A stretch of DNA of 7,181 nucleotides from Ruminiclostridium sp. (GCA_017521345.1 JAFXCU010000161.1:1-7181), one strand, 5' to 3'; positions 1 through 6,477 are shown, counted from the first letter of the stretch. Notes: generated by a model from the letters alone, not told the origin. A program made the numbers and translations.

Positions 1-146
1 CCGACGAGGTCTCGGAGGAGGTCTGTCCCTTGTGCGGACGCAATCTGGTCATCAAATCCGGCCGGTTCGGCCGCTTCCTGGCCTGTCCCGGCTGGCCCGA
101 GTGCGGACATACCCAGCCCATCGTGGTGGAGATGGTGGGGGCGTAG
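1..146 (+). pseudogene. Displaced, inverted fragment of topA C-terminal zinc ribbon
   Basis: Reading codons from base 3, the plus strand encodes 47 residues beginning DEVSEEVCPLCGRN and ending in TAG at 144-146. It has the four-cysteine pattern CPLC...CPGWPEC of a type IA topoisomerase zinc ribbon, plus the KSGRFGRFLACPG core typical of the first C-terminal ribbon of Firmicutes TopA. It has no start codon or ribosome binding site inside the window. It lies opposite in direction to the topA body, and its stop codon arises only because the frame runs into the antisense of the STYAPTIST codons. In family members this ribbon lies roughly 85-95 codons downstream of that motif, on the same strand. 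I therefore read it as the missing 3' part of the same topA gene, inverted by rearrangement or, more likely, by a chimeric read or contig end. It is not an independent gene. Confidence 0.8.
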
Positions 147-1591
147 GTGGAGGGACGGCCGATGCCCTTTTCCTCCAGGGCCCGGATGAGGGTGGCCTCG
201 GTGTACCGGGTGGGGGGCTGGGTGAACTTCTGCTCGGGGTTGGTGGAGGCGCAGCGGACCACTTCCCCCTCCTGGAGATTGGGCAGAGGGGTGGTGATCT
301 CGTTGGTCTCCTCGTCCTTGCCCTCTTCATAGACCGCCAGGAAGCCGGGGAACTTCACCTCGGACCGGCTGGTCTTGAAAAGATAACCGGCGCTCTCCAC
401 CTCGATGCCCACACTGTCGTAAATGGCGGAGGCCATCTGGCTGGCCAGGAAACGGCTCCAGATGAGCTTATACAGGCGGAACTGCTCGGCGGTCAGGTCC
501 TTCTTCACCATCTCGGGGGTGAACTCCACATTGGAGGGACGGATGGCTTCGTGGGCGTCCTGGGCACCCGCCTTGGTCTTGTAGCGGCGGGGGGTGTCGG
601 GGAGGTACTTCTCGCCGTAGCGCACCCCGGCAAACTGCCGGGCGGCGGCGATGGCATCCTCGGAAATGCGCAGGGAGTCGGTACGCATGTAGGTGATCAG
701 ACCCACAGTGCCCTCACCCTCGATGTCCACGCCTTCATACAGCTGCTGGGCAATGGACATGGTCCGGCGGGGACTCATGTTCAGCTTGCGGCTGGCCTCC
801 TGCTGGAGGGAGCTGGTGATGAAGGGGGGTGCAGGGGCCCGGCTCTTGTCCTGGCGCTTGATGTTGCTGACGGTAAAGGGGGAATTCTGCACAGCGTTCA
901 GGACCTCATCCACCTGCTCCTTGGACTTGAGCTCCATCTTCTTCTCCCGGCCCCAGAACTGGGTCTTGAAGGAGCCCAGGTTGGGGGCGATCCGGTCCAG
1001 ATGGGCCTCCAGGGTCCAGTATTCCTCAGGAACGAAGGCCCGGATCTCGGCCTCCCGCTCGGCCACCAGACGGGTGGCCACGGACTGGACACGGCCTGCA
1101 GACAGGCCCCGGCGGATCTTCTTCCACAGGAGGGGGGAGAGCTGGTAGCCCACCACCCGGTCCAGGATGCGGCGGGCCTGCTGGGCATCCACCAGGTTCT
1201 GGTCGATGTCCCGGGGGGCTGCGATGCTCTCGGTGACCACCTTCTTGGTGATCTCGTTGAAGGTGACCCGCTGGGTCTTGCTGTCGGGCAGCTCCAGCAG
1301 CTCCTTCAGGTGCCAGGAAATGGCTTCGCCTTCCCGGTCCGGGTCAGTTGCCAGGTACACCTGCTGGCTGCTCTTGGCGGCCTTCTTCAGCTCAGCGATG
1401 GTCTCCTCCTTTCCTTTGATGGGCTGGTAGCTGGGCTCGAAGCCGTTTTCCAGGTCCACGCCCATTTTGCTCTTGGGCAGGTCACGGACGTGTCCCATAG
1501 AGGCCAGGACCTTGTAGTCCGGGCCCAGATATTTTCCGATGGTCTTTGCCTTGGCCGGTGACTCTACGATCACCAGATTCGTCTTTGCCAC
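1..1591 (-). CDS. topA: DNA topoisomerase I (type IA), 3' end lost at an inverted junction
   Basis: TopA relaxes negatively supercoiled DNA by cutting and rejoining one strand through a 5'-phosphotyrosine. The start is GTG at 1591-1589, with a GAGG ribosome binding site at 1599-1602, 7 nt upstream; an upstream in-frame ATG is blocked by a TGA. The Toprim domain shows LVIVESPAKAKTIGKYLG (residues 6-23, catalytic Glu10) and DPDREGEAISWHL (83-95). SAGRVQS lies at 164-170. The active-site tyrosine is Tyr301 in GLITYMRTDS. DAHEAIRP is at 345-352 and GIGRPSTYAPTIST at 476-489. From residue 490 (about base 124) the frame stays open to the window edge, but it is only the antisense of the zinc ribbon, so the authentic part is about 125-1591. 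Firmicutes TopA is usually near 690 residues, so about 200 are absent here. dprA lies upstream, as is common in Firmicutes. Identity is certain; the 3' structure is not trustworthy. Confidence 0.95.
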   Translation of the reverse strand, partial: MAKTNLVIVESPAKAKTIGKYLGPDYKVLASMGHVRDLPKSKMGVDLENGFEPSYQPIKGKEETIAELKKAAKSSQQVYLATDPDREGEAISWHLKELLELPDSKTQRVTFNEITKKVVTESIAAPRDIDQNLVDAQQARRILDRVVGYQLSPLLWKKIRRGLSAGRVQSVATRLVAEREAEIRAFVPEEYWTLEAHLDRIAPNLGSFKTQFWGREKKMELKSKEQVDEVLNAVQNSPFTVSNIKRQDKSRAPAPPFITSSLQQEASRKLNMSPRRTMSIAQQLYEGVDIEGEGTVGLITYMRTDSLRISEDAIAAARQFAGVRYGEKYLPDTPRRYKTKAGAQDAHEAIRPSNVEFTPEMVKKDLTAEQFRLYKLIWSRFLASQMASAIYDSVGIEVESAGYLFKTSRSEVKFPGFLAVYEEGKDEETNEITTPLPNLQEGEVVRCASTNPEQKFTQPPTRYTEATLIRALEEKGIGRPSTYAPTISTTMGWVCPHSGQPGQARKRPNRPDLMTRLRPHKGQTSSETSS

Positions 1592-1598
1592 GTTGGTA

Positions 1599-1602
1599 CC
1601 TC
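1599..1602 (-). promoter_or_regulatory. Ribosome binding site fixing the GTG start of topA
   Basis: GAGG lies 7 nt before the GTG at 1591. It supports the non-ATG start, together with the family's conserved N-terminus (MAKTNLVIVESPAKAKT) and the in-frame TGA shortly upstream. No convincing promoter was found in 1592-1690; a lone TTGATA hexamer near 1643-1648 has no good -10 partner. Confidence 0.6.
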
Positions 1603-1690
1603 ACTTACTTTCATGCATCCACATGGGGATGGTCGCTTACACTATCAAAAACAGATGGAAGGAATGAATCCGGGGGTTCACACGCCGCCC

Positions 1691-1823
1691 AGGGCTTCTC
1701 CCTGGGGGAGAAGCTGTCTGCGAAGCAGACTGATGAGGGGCATCGTCATGGAGAATGCCATCTGCAAGTTCCCCTCATCCGTCACGCCTTTGGCGTGCCA
1801 CCTTCCCCCCAGGGGGAAGGCTT
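1691..1823. repeat. Paired two-hairpin intergenic repeat, conserved ends facing inward
   Basis: Two related arms, 1691-1740 and 1771-1823, lie in inverted orientation around a 30-bp spacer. Each arm holds two hairpins. The left arm has GCTTCTCCC/GGGAGAAGC (1694-1714) and GTCTGC-gaa-GCAGAC (1716-1730). The right arm has CACGCC-ttt-GGCGTG (1783-1797) and CCTTCCCCC/GGGGGAAGG (1801-1820). The inner arm ends match exactly (GATGAGGGG and its complement). It fills the gap between dprA and topA and lies outside every coding frame. No T-tract follows the stems on the minus strand, so it is not a classic intrinsic terminator, although it could attenuate or stabilise the dprA-topA transcript. It resembles short repeats scattered between genes of gut Clostridia (from memory). 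It is too short to encode a transposase and may be a non-autonomous element. Confidence 0.75.
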
Positions 1824-1859
1824 AGACGTAAAACCAAGCCATTTCGGGCTGTACTCACG

Positions 1860-3101
1860 TCACTCCTTCAACAAAACTTGGGTGATGAACCGCTTGCCGG
1901 TCTCCTCCTTCACCAGCTGCCGGACCTGAAGCATGGTCAGGGCGGACAGGATGCGGCGGGCAGGGATGCCGGTGGCCTCGGTCAGGTCGTCGGGGGTAAG
2001 GTCTCCACGAACCTGAAGGGTGCGCAGGATGGCGGCCTCGTCGTCGGTAAAGGCCTCGGGCTCCTGGCGCAGGTCCACCACAAGGATGTCGGTTTCCGGC
2101 GCTTTCTCCGGAACTTTGTTGGTTTTGGGGGCAGGCTCCGGTCTCGGGGCTGGTTTGGGGGTCTCCCCTGCCAGCCGGGCCTCCTCCGCCTTCTGGGGCA
2201 GCGGATTTCTCGGTTGGAGCTTTGCCGGATAGAGGAACTGATATTCCTCCAGAATGTCCCAGGCGTCCTGGATGAGCATGGCCTCACCCCGGCGGATGAG
2301 ACCGTTGGGCCCTCGGCTCATGGCCGAGTCGATGGCCCCGGGGACGGCGAACACGTCTCTCCCCTGCTCCAGGGCCCACCGGGCGGTGATGAGGGAGCCG
2401 CTGGTCTCGGTGCCCTCGGCCACCACCACACCCAGGCTGAGACCGGCAATGAGCCGATTGCGCACAGGGAAATGGGAACCCTTAGGCTCGGTGCCCGGGG
2501 GATACTCAGAGAGCAGGGCGCCGGAGGCGGCCACATCCTGGTACAGGGCCTCGTTGCCCTGGGGATAGACCACATCAATGCCGTTGCCCAGAACAGAGAC
2601 CACCCGACCGCCCGCCTGGAGGGCTCCCTGGATGGCAGCCGAGTCCACGCCCCAGGCAGAGCCGCTCACCACCACAGCCCCCTGTCGGGCCAGGTCATGG
2701 CCCAGCTTCCGGGCTGCAGACACCCCATAGGGACTGGCCTGCCGAGCGCCAACGATGGCCACGGCGGCCTCCTGGTCCAGGTGGGGGAAGGTCCCTCTGC
2801 CGTAGAGGACGCAGGGCGGGGTGTCGATCTGCCGGAGCCGCTCGGGATACCCGGCGTCCTGAATGGTCAGGATCCAGATGCCCAGGCGGTCACAGTCGGA
2901 AAGGATCCTGTCGGCTTCCCGGAGGCTCTTGTCCTGCAGAGCGATCCTCACCTTGGGCGGCAGGTCCAGAGCCTCATAGGCCTGGCTGTCGGCGTGGTAG
3001 GCCCCCTCGGGAGAGCCGAAAGCCTCCAGCAGGCGGGCGGCGTACATCCCCGGAGCAGGGCCCCGGGTGCTCAGCCAGATCCAATGGCGCAGGGTGCTCA
3101 T
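1860..3101 (-). CDS. dprA: DNA processing protein DprA/Smf
   Basis: DprA binds incoming single-stranded DNA and loads RecA on it during natural transformation; many non-competent bacteria also keep it. The 413-residue protein starts at ATG 3101 after a strong AAGGAGGGG site (3108-3116). It has an N-terminal helical (SAM-like) region (about 1-75). The Rossmann-type core follows, with VAIVGARQASPYG (114-126), VSGSAWGVDSAA (145-156), LGNGIDVVYPQGN (171-183), SEYPPGTEPKGSHFPVRNRL (198-217) and TSGSLITARWALEQGRDVF (233-251). A Pro/Lys/Ala-rich linker (about 313-336) leads to a C-terminal winged helix (about 350-408), an arrangement common in longer DprA proteins. The core motif usually written SGxAxGIDxxAHxGAL reads SGSAWGVDSAAIQGAL here, replacing the usual His by Ile. 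The stop is TGA at 1862-1860. It is 25 bp downstream of the methyltransferase gene and probably in the same operon. Confidence 0.96.
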   Translation of the reverse strand: MSTLRHWIWLSTRGPAPGMYAARLLEAFGSPEGAYHADSQAYEALDLPPKVRIALQDKSLREADRILSDCDRLGIWILTIQDAGYPERLRQIDTPPCVLYGRGTFPHLDQEAAVAIVGARQASPYGVSAARKLGHDLARQGAVVVSGSAWGVDSAAIQGALQAGGRVVSVLGNGIDVVYPQGNEALYQDVAASGALLSEYPPGTEPKGSHFPVRNRLIAGLSLGVVVAEGTETSGSLITARWALEQGRDVFAVPGAIDSAMSRGPNGLIRRGEAMLIQDAWDILEEYQFLYPAKLQPRNPLPQKAEEARLAGETPKPAPRPEPAPKTNKVPEKAPETDILVVDLRQEPEAFTDDEAAILRTLQVRGDLTPDDLTEATGIPARRILSALTMLQVRQLVKEETGKRFITQVLLKE

Positions 3102-3107
3102 GGGCGG

Positions 3108-3116
3108 CCCCTCCTT
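3108..3116 (-). promoter_or_regulatory. Strong ribosome binding site of dprA
   Basis: AAGGAGGGG lies in the 25-bp gap between the methyltransferase stop (3127) and the dprA ATG (3101). GGAGG is 8 nt from the start, which shows that dprA has its own efficient initiation site although it is probably cotranscribed. Confidence 0.75.
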
Positions 3117-3126
3117 CCTGGGATTT

Positions 3127-3900
3127 TTATTTGGGGAAGGTCCCCTGGCTCATCTGCCACAGGACCACTGTCCCGGCAGAGGCCGCATTCAGGGACTCAC
3201 ATTTTTCGGTCATGGGGATCTTGATGGTCCGGGCGCTGGCATCCAGCACAGCCTCGGAAACCCCTCTGCCCTCGCTGCCGATGACCACGGCAGACTTGGA
3301 CAGGTCCATGTCCCGGATGTCCGCCGTGTCCTCCCGCAGGGCGGTGGCGTACAGGGGAATGCCCTCCTTGTCCAGGAGTTCCTTCAAGCCCTCCAGGCTT
3401 CCCTCCCACACTGGCAGGCGGAAGCAGGCCCCCATGGTGGAGCGCAGGGTCTTGGGGCTCCAGGGGTCAGCGCAGCCGGGCAGCAGGAAGAGGCCGTCCG
3501 CCCCGAAGGCATCGGCGGTGCGCCAGATGGTGCCCACGTTGCCAGGGTCCTGGAGGCCGTCCAGCACCAGATAGCGGCTGCCGGAGAGGGTCTCGGGCAG
3601 GGTCCGGCCGGGAATGGCACACAGGAAGAGGACTTTCTGGGGGGTCTCGGTGAGGGCCACAGCCTTTAACAGGTCGGCGGGTACCTGGACCTGCCGGACA
3701 GTCTTGGGCAGGCCGGCCGGGGGCTCGTAGCCCTCCTGGCACACCAGCACCTGGATCTCAGCCCCCCATTTCAGAGCCTCTGCCAGCATTTTGGGCCCCT
3801 CGCACACCATCTGGCCCTGGGCACGCCGGTACTTCCGGTCGGCCCCCAGCTTGCGGATATGGGTGATGAGGGAGTTGGTTCTGCTTGTTATCTTTTCCAT
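3127..3900 (-). CDS. SpoU/TrmH-family RNA 2'-O-ribose methyltransferase
   Basis: The protein transfers a methyl group from S-adenosylmethionine to a ribose 2'-OH of rRNA or tRNA. It is 257 residues with the N-terminal substrate-binding domain typical of RlmB/YsgA-like members (about 1-100; FxxEG-like segment QMVCEGPKMLAEAL, 30-43) followed by the SPOUT trefoil-knot catalytic domain. All three SpoU motifs are visible: LVLDGLQDPGNVGTIWRTAD (111-130, with Asn121 and Arg127), VIGSEGRGVS (206-215) and IPMTEKCESLNAASAGTVVL (228-247). I chose ATG 3900 over an in-frame GTG at 3906 because GGAG (3906-3909) lies 5 nt before the ATG but overlaps the GTG. That site sits inside the last codons of ktrA, whose stop is 2 nt upstream, suggesting translational coupling. 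The exact RNA target cannot be told from sequence, so no symbol is given. Confidence 0.93.
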   Translation of the reverse strand: MEKITSRTNSLITHIRKLGADRKYRRAQGQMVCEGPKMLAEALKWGAEIQVLVCQEGYEPPAGLPKTVRQVQVPADLLKAVALTETPQKVLFLCAIPGRTLPETLSGSRYLVLDGLQDPGNVGTIWRTADAFGADGLFLLPGCADPWSPKTLRSTMGACFRLPVWEGSLEGLKELLDKEGIPLYATALREDTADIRDMDLSKSAVVIGSEGRGVSEAVLDASARTIKIPMTEKCESLNAASAGTVVLWQMSQGTFPK

Positions 3901-3902
3901 AG

Positions 3903-4556
3903 TCACTCCAATGCAATGACTGCTTCGTTTTTCTCCTGGGCGCCCAGGGTGAAGAGCACGTCCCCAGGCCGGAAGGTGACCTCCGGCTGGGGGGCGGGCA
4001 GGAAGGTGCCGTCGGTCCGCTGGATGGCCGTCACATGGACCTGCCAGCGCTTGGGGATCTCCAGCTCACCCAGGGTCTTTCCCCGCCAGGACCAGGGCAC
4101 TGGGGTCTTCACCAGGCTGTAGCCCTTGGCCAGGGGGATGTAGTTGAGTACTTCCTTATTGTCTAACGTATGGGCCAGGTTCCGGCCGCTCTCCCGCTCG
4201 GGGAAGACCACCTGGTCGGCTCCGATGCGCTTGAGAAGCTCCTCATGGCTGGCTGACCGGGCCTTGCAGACGATCCGGGGGATGCCCAGCTCCTTCAGGT
4301 TCAGGGTGATGAGGACGCTGGTACCGATGTCGTCGCTGAAGGCCACCACAGCGCAGTGGGCCTCCTTGACCCCCAGGGCTTGGAGGACCTCCGGGTCCTG
4401 ACAGTCGGCGGTCACCGCCTGGGTGACCTTGTCGGCAATGGTCTGGACAGCCTTGGGGTCGGTGTCGATGGCCAGGACCTGATGGCCCAGGTCGGCCAGC
4501 TCCTCTGCCACGGCAGAGCCGAAGCGGCCCAGGCCGATGACCACAAAAGTTTTCAT
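3903..4556 (-). CDS. ktrA: Potassium uptake regulatory subunit KtrA/TrkA (RCK protein)
   Basis: This cytosolic subunit forms a nucleotide-binding ring that gates the KtrB/TrkH pore. In 217 residues it has an RCK_N Rossmann fold with FVVIGLGRFGSAVAEEL (4-20) and the ribose-binding acid Asp31 in LAIDTDP, then an RCK_C domain (about 137-217). GADQVVFPE (112-120) matches the region that carries a divalent-cation ligand in Bacillus KtrA. A single RCK pair of about 220 residues fits KtrA/KtrC better than the double-length proteobacterial TrkA. The start is ATG 4556, preceded by AAAGGAGGA (4561-4569). The gene lies 19 bp after ktrB and its stop is 2 bp before the methyltransferase start. In some Firmicutes the RCK_C domain binds c-di-AMP; whether this one does is inference. 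Confidence 0.95.
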   Translation of the reverse strand: MKTFVVIGLGRFGSAVAEELADLGHQVLAIDTDPKAVQTIADKVTQAVTADCQDPEVLQALGVKEAHCAVVAFSDDIGTSVLITLNLKELGIPRIVCKARSASHEELLKRIGADQVVFPERESGRNLAHTLDNKEVLNYIPLAKGYSLVKTPVPWSWRGKTLGELEIPKRWQVHVTAIQRTDGTFLPAPQPEVTFRPGDVLFTLGAQEKNEAVIALE

Positions 4557-4560
4557 AGGG

Positions 4561-4569
4561 TCCTCCTTT
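4561..4569 (-). promoter_or_regulatory. Strong ribosome binding site of ktrA
   Basis: AAAGGAGGA is a near-perfect anti-16S match located 4 nt before the ktrA ATG and entirely within the 19-bp ktrB-ktrA gap. Confidence 0.75.
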
Positions 4570-4575
4570 CCGGAC

Positions 4576-5925
4576 TCAGCCGATGAAAAGATCGCAGGTG
4601 GGATAGGCGATCCTGGTCTCTGCCGGCCGTCGGATCAGGAAGGCCAGGGACAGGGCCAGAACACCCGCCCGGCCCAGAAACATGAGGGCCAGTAGGATGG
4701 ATTGGCTGAACATGGTCAGCCCTGCCGTGATCCCCGTGCTCAGGCCTACCGTGCCGATGGCGGCCACCGTCTCGAAGAGGACTGGCAGGAAGGGCAGCCC
4801 CTCCCAGTGGGCCAGGACCACCGCCGCCAGAAAAGCGGTGATGACCACCACAAAGGTAAGGGTCATGGCGTTTCGCACCTGGTCCCGGGGAATGGTCCGT
4901 CCGGCGATGACCGTCTCGGGTCTGCCCCAAAGACCGGCCCACAGGGCGGCGGCCAGGACCAGAGCGGTGACCACCTTGATGCCGCAGGCGGTGGAGCCGC
5001 TGCAACCGCCGATGACCATGAACAGGAGGCTCACGGCCTGGGCGGCCTCTCCCATCTCGCCCTGGTCGAAGAGGGCAAAGCCGGCCGTGCGCAGGTTCAC
5101 TGACTGGAACAATCCTCCCACCACACGGTCTGCCGGGGCCATGGCCCCCAGAGTGGCCGGGTTGGACCACTCCGCCCAGGTGAAATACACCCAGCCCAGG
5201 AGCAGGAGAACGCCGGTGGCGGAGATGGCCAGACGGCTGTAGAGGGTCAGGCTCCGCCAGTTCTTGGCCCGGAGCAGATCCTCCCACACGAAAAAGCCCA
5301 GGCCGCCGATGACGGTGAGCATCATGTGGACCATGAGAACATGGGGGTCGTCGGCAAAGTCCCAGAGACCGCCTCCCATAAGCTCAAAGCCTGCGTTGCA
5401 GAAGGCGGAGACGGCATGGAAGAGACTCTTCCACAGGCCGTCCCCCCAGCCGTATTCCGGAACGAACCGGACGGCCAGCAGGAGGGTCCCTGCCAGCTCA
5501 AAGAAGATGGTCCCGATGAGGCCGTGGCGGACCAGTCTGGTAACTCCGCCGATGCTGCGCAGCCCCAGGGCTGAGGCAAGCATCACCCGCTGAGAGAGGA
5601 TGATCTCCCGGCGGAAGAGGAGAAGGATCAGGCTGTAGGCCATCATGAAGCCCAGAGCTCCCAGCTGGACCAGCACCAGGATGACCAGCTGACCGGCAAA
5701 GGACCACTGGCTGGCGGTATCCGCCAGGGTAAAGCCCGTGACACAGACCGCCGAGGCCGAGGTGAAGAGGCTGGTGAACAGCCCGGGGCTCTCCCCCGAC
5801 CGGGACATGGCCGGCAGCAGGAGAAGCAGGGTCCCCGCCAGGATCATGATGGCAAAGGACAGGGCGGCCGTCCGGGCCGGGTTCAGCCCCGCCCGGGCCC
5901 GCCAGGTCTTCGTCTTCTTTCCCAT
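4576..5925 (-). CDS. ktrB: Potassium transporter pore subunit KtrB/TrkH
   Basis: This inner-membrane K+ channel-like transporter works with KtrA. The 449-residue protein has the four M-P-M repeats of the superfamily, and each selectivity-filter glycine is visible: CVTGF (61-65), CNAGF (176-180), RTAGF (279-283) and GTVGLSTG (391-398). A Gly/Ser-rich stretch, VIGGCSGSTACGIK (304-317), fits the intramembrane loop of the third repeat that acts as a gate. A basic N-terminus precedes the first membrane segment, and the C-terminus ends with a YPTCDLFIG-like tail as in KtrB. I chose ATG 5925: it follows the TGA of the upstream gene by one base (TGATATG), pointing to coupled translation. A longer frame begins with TTG at 5952 inside the neighbouring gene and has no ribosome binding site. 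Length matches KtrB (about 445-460). Confidence 0.95.
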   Translation of the reverse strand: MGKKTKTWRARAGLNPARTAALSFAIMILAGTLLLLLPAMSRSGESPGLFTSLFTSASAVCVTGFTLADTASQWSFAGQLVILVLVQLGALGFMMAYSLILLLFRREIILSQRVMLASALGLRSIGGVTRLVRHGLIGTIFFELAGTLLLAVRFVPEYGWGDGLWKSLFHAVSAFCNAGFELMGGGLWDFADDPHVLMVHMMLTVIGGLGFFVWEDLLRAKNWRSLTLYSRLAISATGVLLLLGWVYFTWAEWSNPATLGAMAPADRVVGGLFQSVNLRTAGFALFDQGEMGEAAQAVSLLFMVIGGCSGSTACGIKVVTALVLAAALWAGLWGRPETVIAGRTIPRDQVRNAMTLTFVVVITAFLAAVVLAHWEGLPFLPVLFETVAAIGTVGLSTGITAGLTMFSQSILLALMFLGRAGVLALSLAFLIRRPAETRIAYPTCDLFIG

Positions 5926-5926
5926 A

Positions 5927-6307
5927 TCAGCCCAGGAAGACGAAACAGGCAAAGGTCACACAGATCTGAGCCAGATGGATGAGCTGGTCATTCACCAGAT
6001 TGATCGCATGCCGATTGGCCTTCAGGTTGTCCACATAGCCGTGGATGGCGGCGTTGATGACGAAGGAGACCACAAAGGCCAGGGACACATCGAAATCGAA
6101 CCAAATCCAGGCCAGAGGCAGGTGGATCATAAAGCTCCAGCTCATGGAGTGGATGACCAGGGCCATGATGTAGTCGTGCTTGTACAGCTCGTCCGGGGCT
6201 ACTTCCAGCCACCAGGACCGCTGCTTGAAATTGGCCAGCTTGCCCTGAAGGACCCAATCGTCCACAATGTGGGCAAAGATCATGGCCAGAAACATGAAGT
6301 AGATCAT
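5927..6307 (-). CDS. Small DUF3307-like integral membrane protein of unknown function
   Basis: The 126-residue protein is very hydrophobic, with about four predicted membrane segments (about 2-20, 48-70, 74-95 and 102-126). Polar residues recur inside or at the edges of these segments: AHIVDDWVLQ (12-21), ALVIHSMSW (49-57), AAIHGYVDNLKANRH (86-100) and NDQLIHLAQ (106-114). The H-x-x-x-D ... H ... H-x-x-x-D ... D-Q-x-x-H pattern resembles DUF3307 (Pfam), judged from memory and not searched. The function of that family is not established. ATG 6307 is preferred over the in-frame ATG 6328 because GGAGAGGG (6314-6321) stands 6 nt before it, whereas nothing precedes the longer start. The stop is one base before the ktrB ATG, so the two are probably coupled, which hints at a link with K+ uptake or the membrane; that is inference. 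Confidence 0.8.
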   Translation of the reverse strand: MIYFMFLAMIFAHIVDDWVLQGKLANFKQRSWWLEVAPDELYKHDYIMALVIHSMSWSFMIHLPLAWIWFDFDVSLAFVVSFVINAAIHGYVDNLKANRHAINLVNDQLIHLAQICVTFACFVFLG

Positions 6308-6313
6308 AGGTTT

Positions 6314-6321
6314 CCCTCTCC
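6314..6321 (-). promoter_or_regulatory. Ribosome binding site deciding the start of the DUF3307-like gene
   Basis: GGAGAGGG lies 6 nt before ATG 6307 and downstream of the alternative ATG 6328, so the shorter protein is the likely product. Upstream on the minus strand there is an AT-rich TTTTTCTATGTT stretch (about 6325-6336) that could include a -10 region, but no clear -35 goes with it. Confidence 0.65.
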
Positions 6322-6351
6322 AGAACATAGAAAAATGGGACCCGGCAGGCT

Positions 6352-6477
6352 ACAATCCCTCCGTCTCGCCTGTCGGCGAGCCACCTCCCTTTACACAAGG
6401 GAGGCTTTCAGGGCTGTGCTAACCCCAAGGCTCCCTTGTGTAAAGGGAGCTGTCAGCGAAGCTGACTGAGGGATTGT
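6352..6477. repeat. 126-bp inverted-repeat (MITE-like) element between lysS and the ktr operon
   Basis: The ends are inverted copies, ACAATCCCTC at 6352-6361 and GAGGGATTGT at 6468-6477. The arms (6352-6407 and 6427-6477) flank a 19-bp core. Each arm folds into two hairpins: left CTCGCC-tgtc-GGCGAG and CCTCCCTT-tacac-AAGGGAGG; right GCTCCCTT-gtgta-AAGGGAGC and GTCAGC-gaa-GCTGAC. The inner TCCCTTTACACAAGGGAG block is shared by both arms. The element lies wholly in the 257-bp gap between genes and encodes no protein. Structure and size fit a non-autonomous miniature element or a REP-like palindromic unit. No convincing target-site duplication is seen. It could also act as an RNA structure upstream of the ktr operon, but nothing here shows that. 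Confidence 0.78.

Noticed and set aside
3..146. Stand-alone small zinc-ribbon protein on the plus strand
   Set aside because: It has no start codon in the window and its stop exists only because of the inverted junction. The sequence is a typical internal ribbon of TopA.
32..1561. 509-codon open frame on the plus strand opposite topA
   Set aside because: It mirrors the antisense of a high-GC gene with few stops. The translation is low-complexity Gly/Leu/His-rich with no recognisable domain, while the minus strand encodes unmistakable TopA.
1691..1823. CRISPR array or riboswitch in the dprA-topA gap
   Set aside because: There are only two arms, inverted and not direct, without regular spacers. 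No riboswitch core was recognised, and the related copy near 6400 shows it is a dispersed repeat.
1755..3224. 489-codon open frame on the plus strand opposite dprA
   Set aside because: It is another antisense shadow. It runs through the intergenic repeat and past the start of dprA, has no ribosome binding site, and its product resembles nothing known to me.
4553..5287. 244-codon minus-strand frame inside ktrB and a 243-codon plus frame at 5738-6469
   Set aside because: Both are out-of-frame shadows. The Gly/Pro/Arg-rich or mixed translations have no family features, and the second crosses both a gene and the inverted repeat.
5925..5952. Longer ktrB starting at TTG 5952
   Set aside because: It has a rare start codon without a ribosome binding site, inside the upstream gene. 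ATG 5925 is coupled to the upstream stop and gives a normal KtrB N-terminus.
6307..6328. Longer DUF3307-like protein starting at ATG 6328
   Set aside because: There is no Shine-Dalgarno sequence before it, and GGAGAGGG lies between the two ATGs and serves the shorter form.
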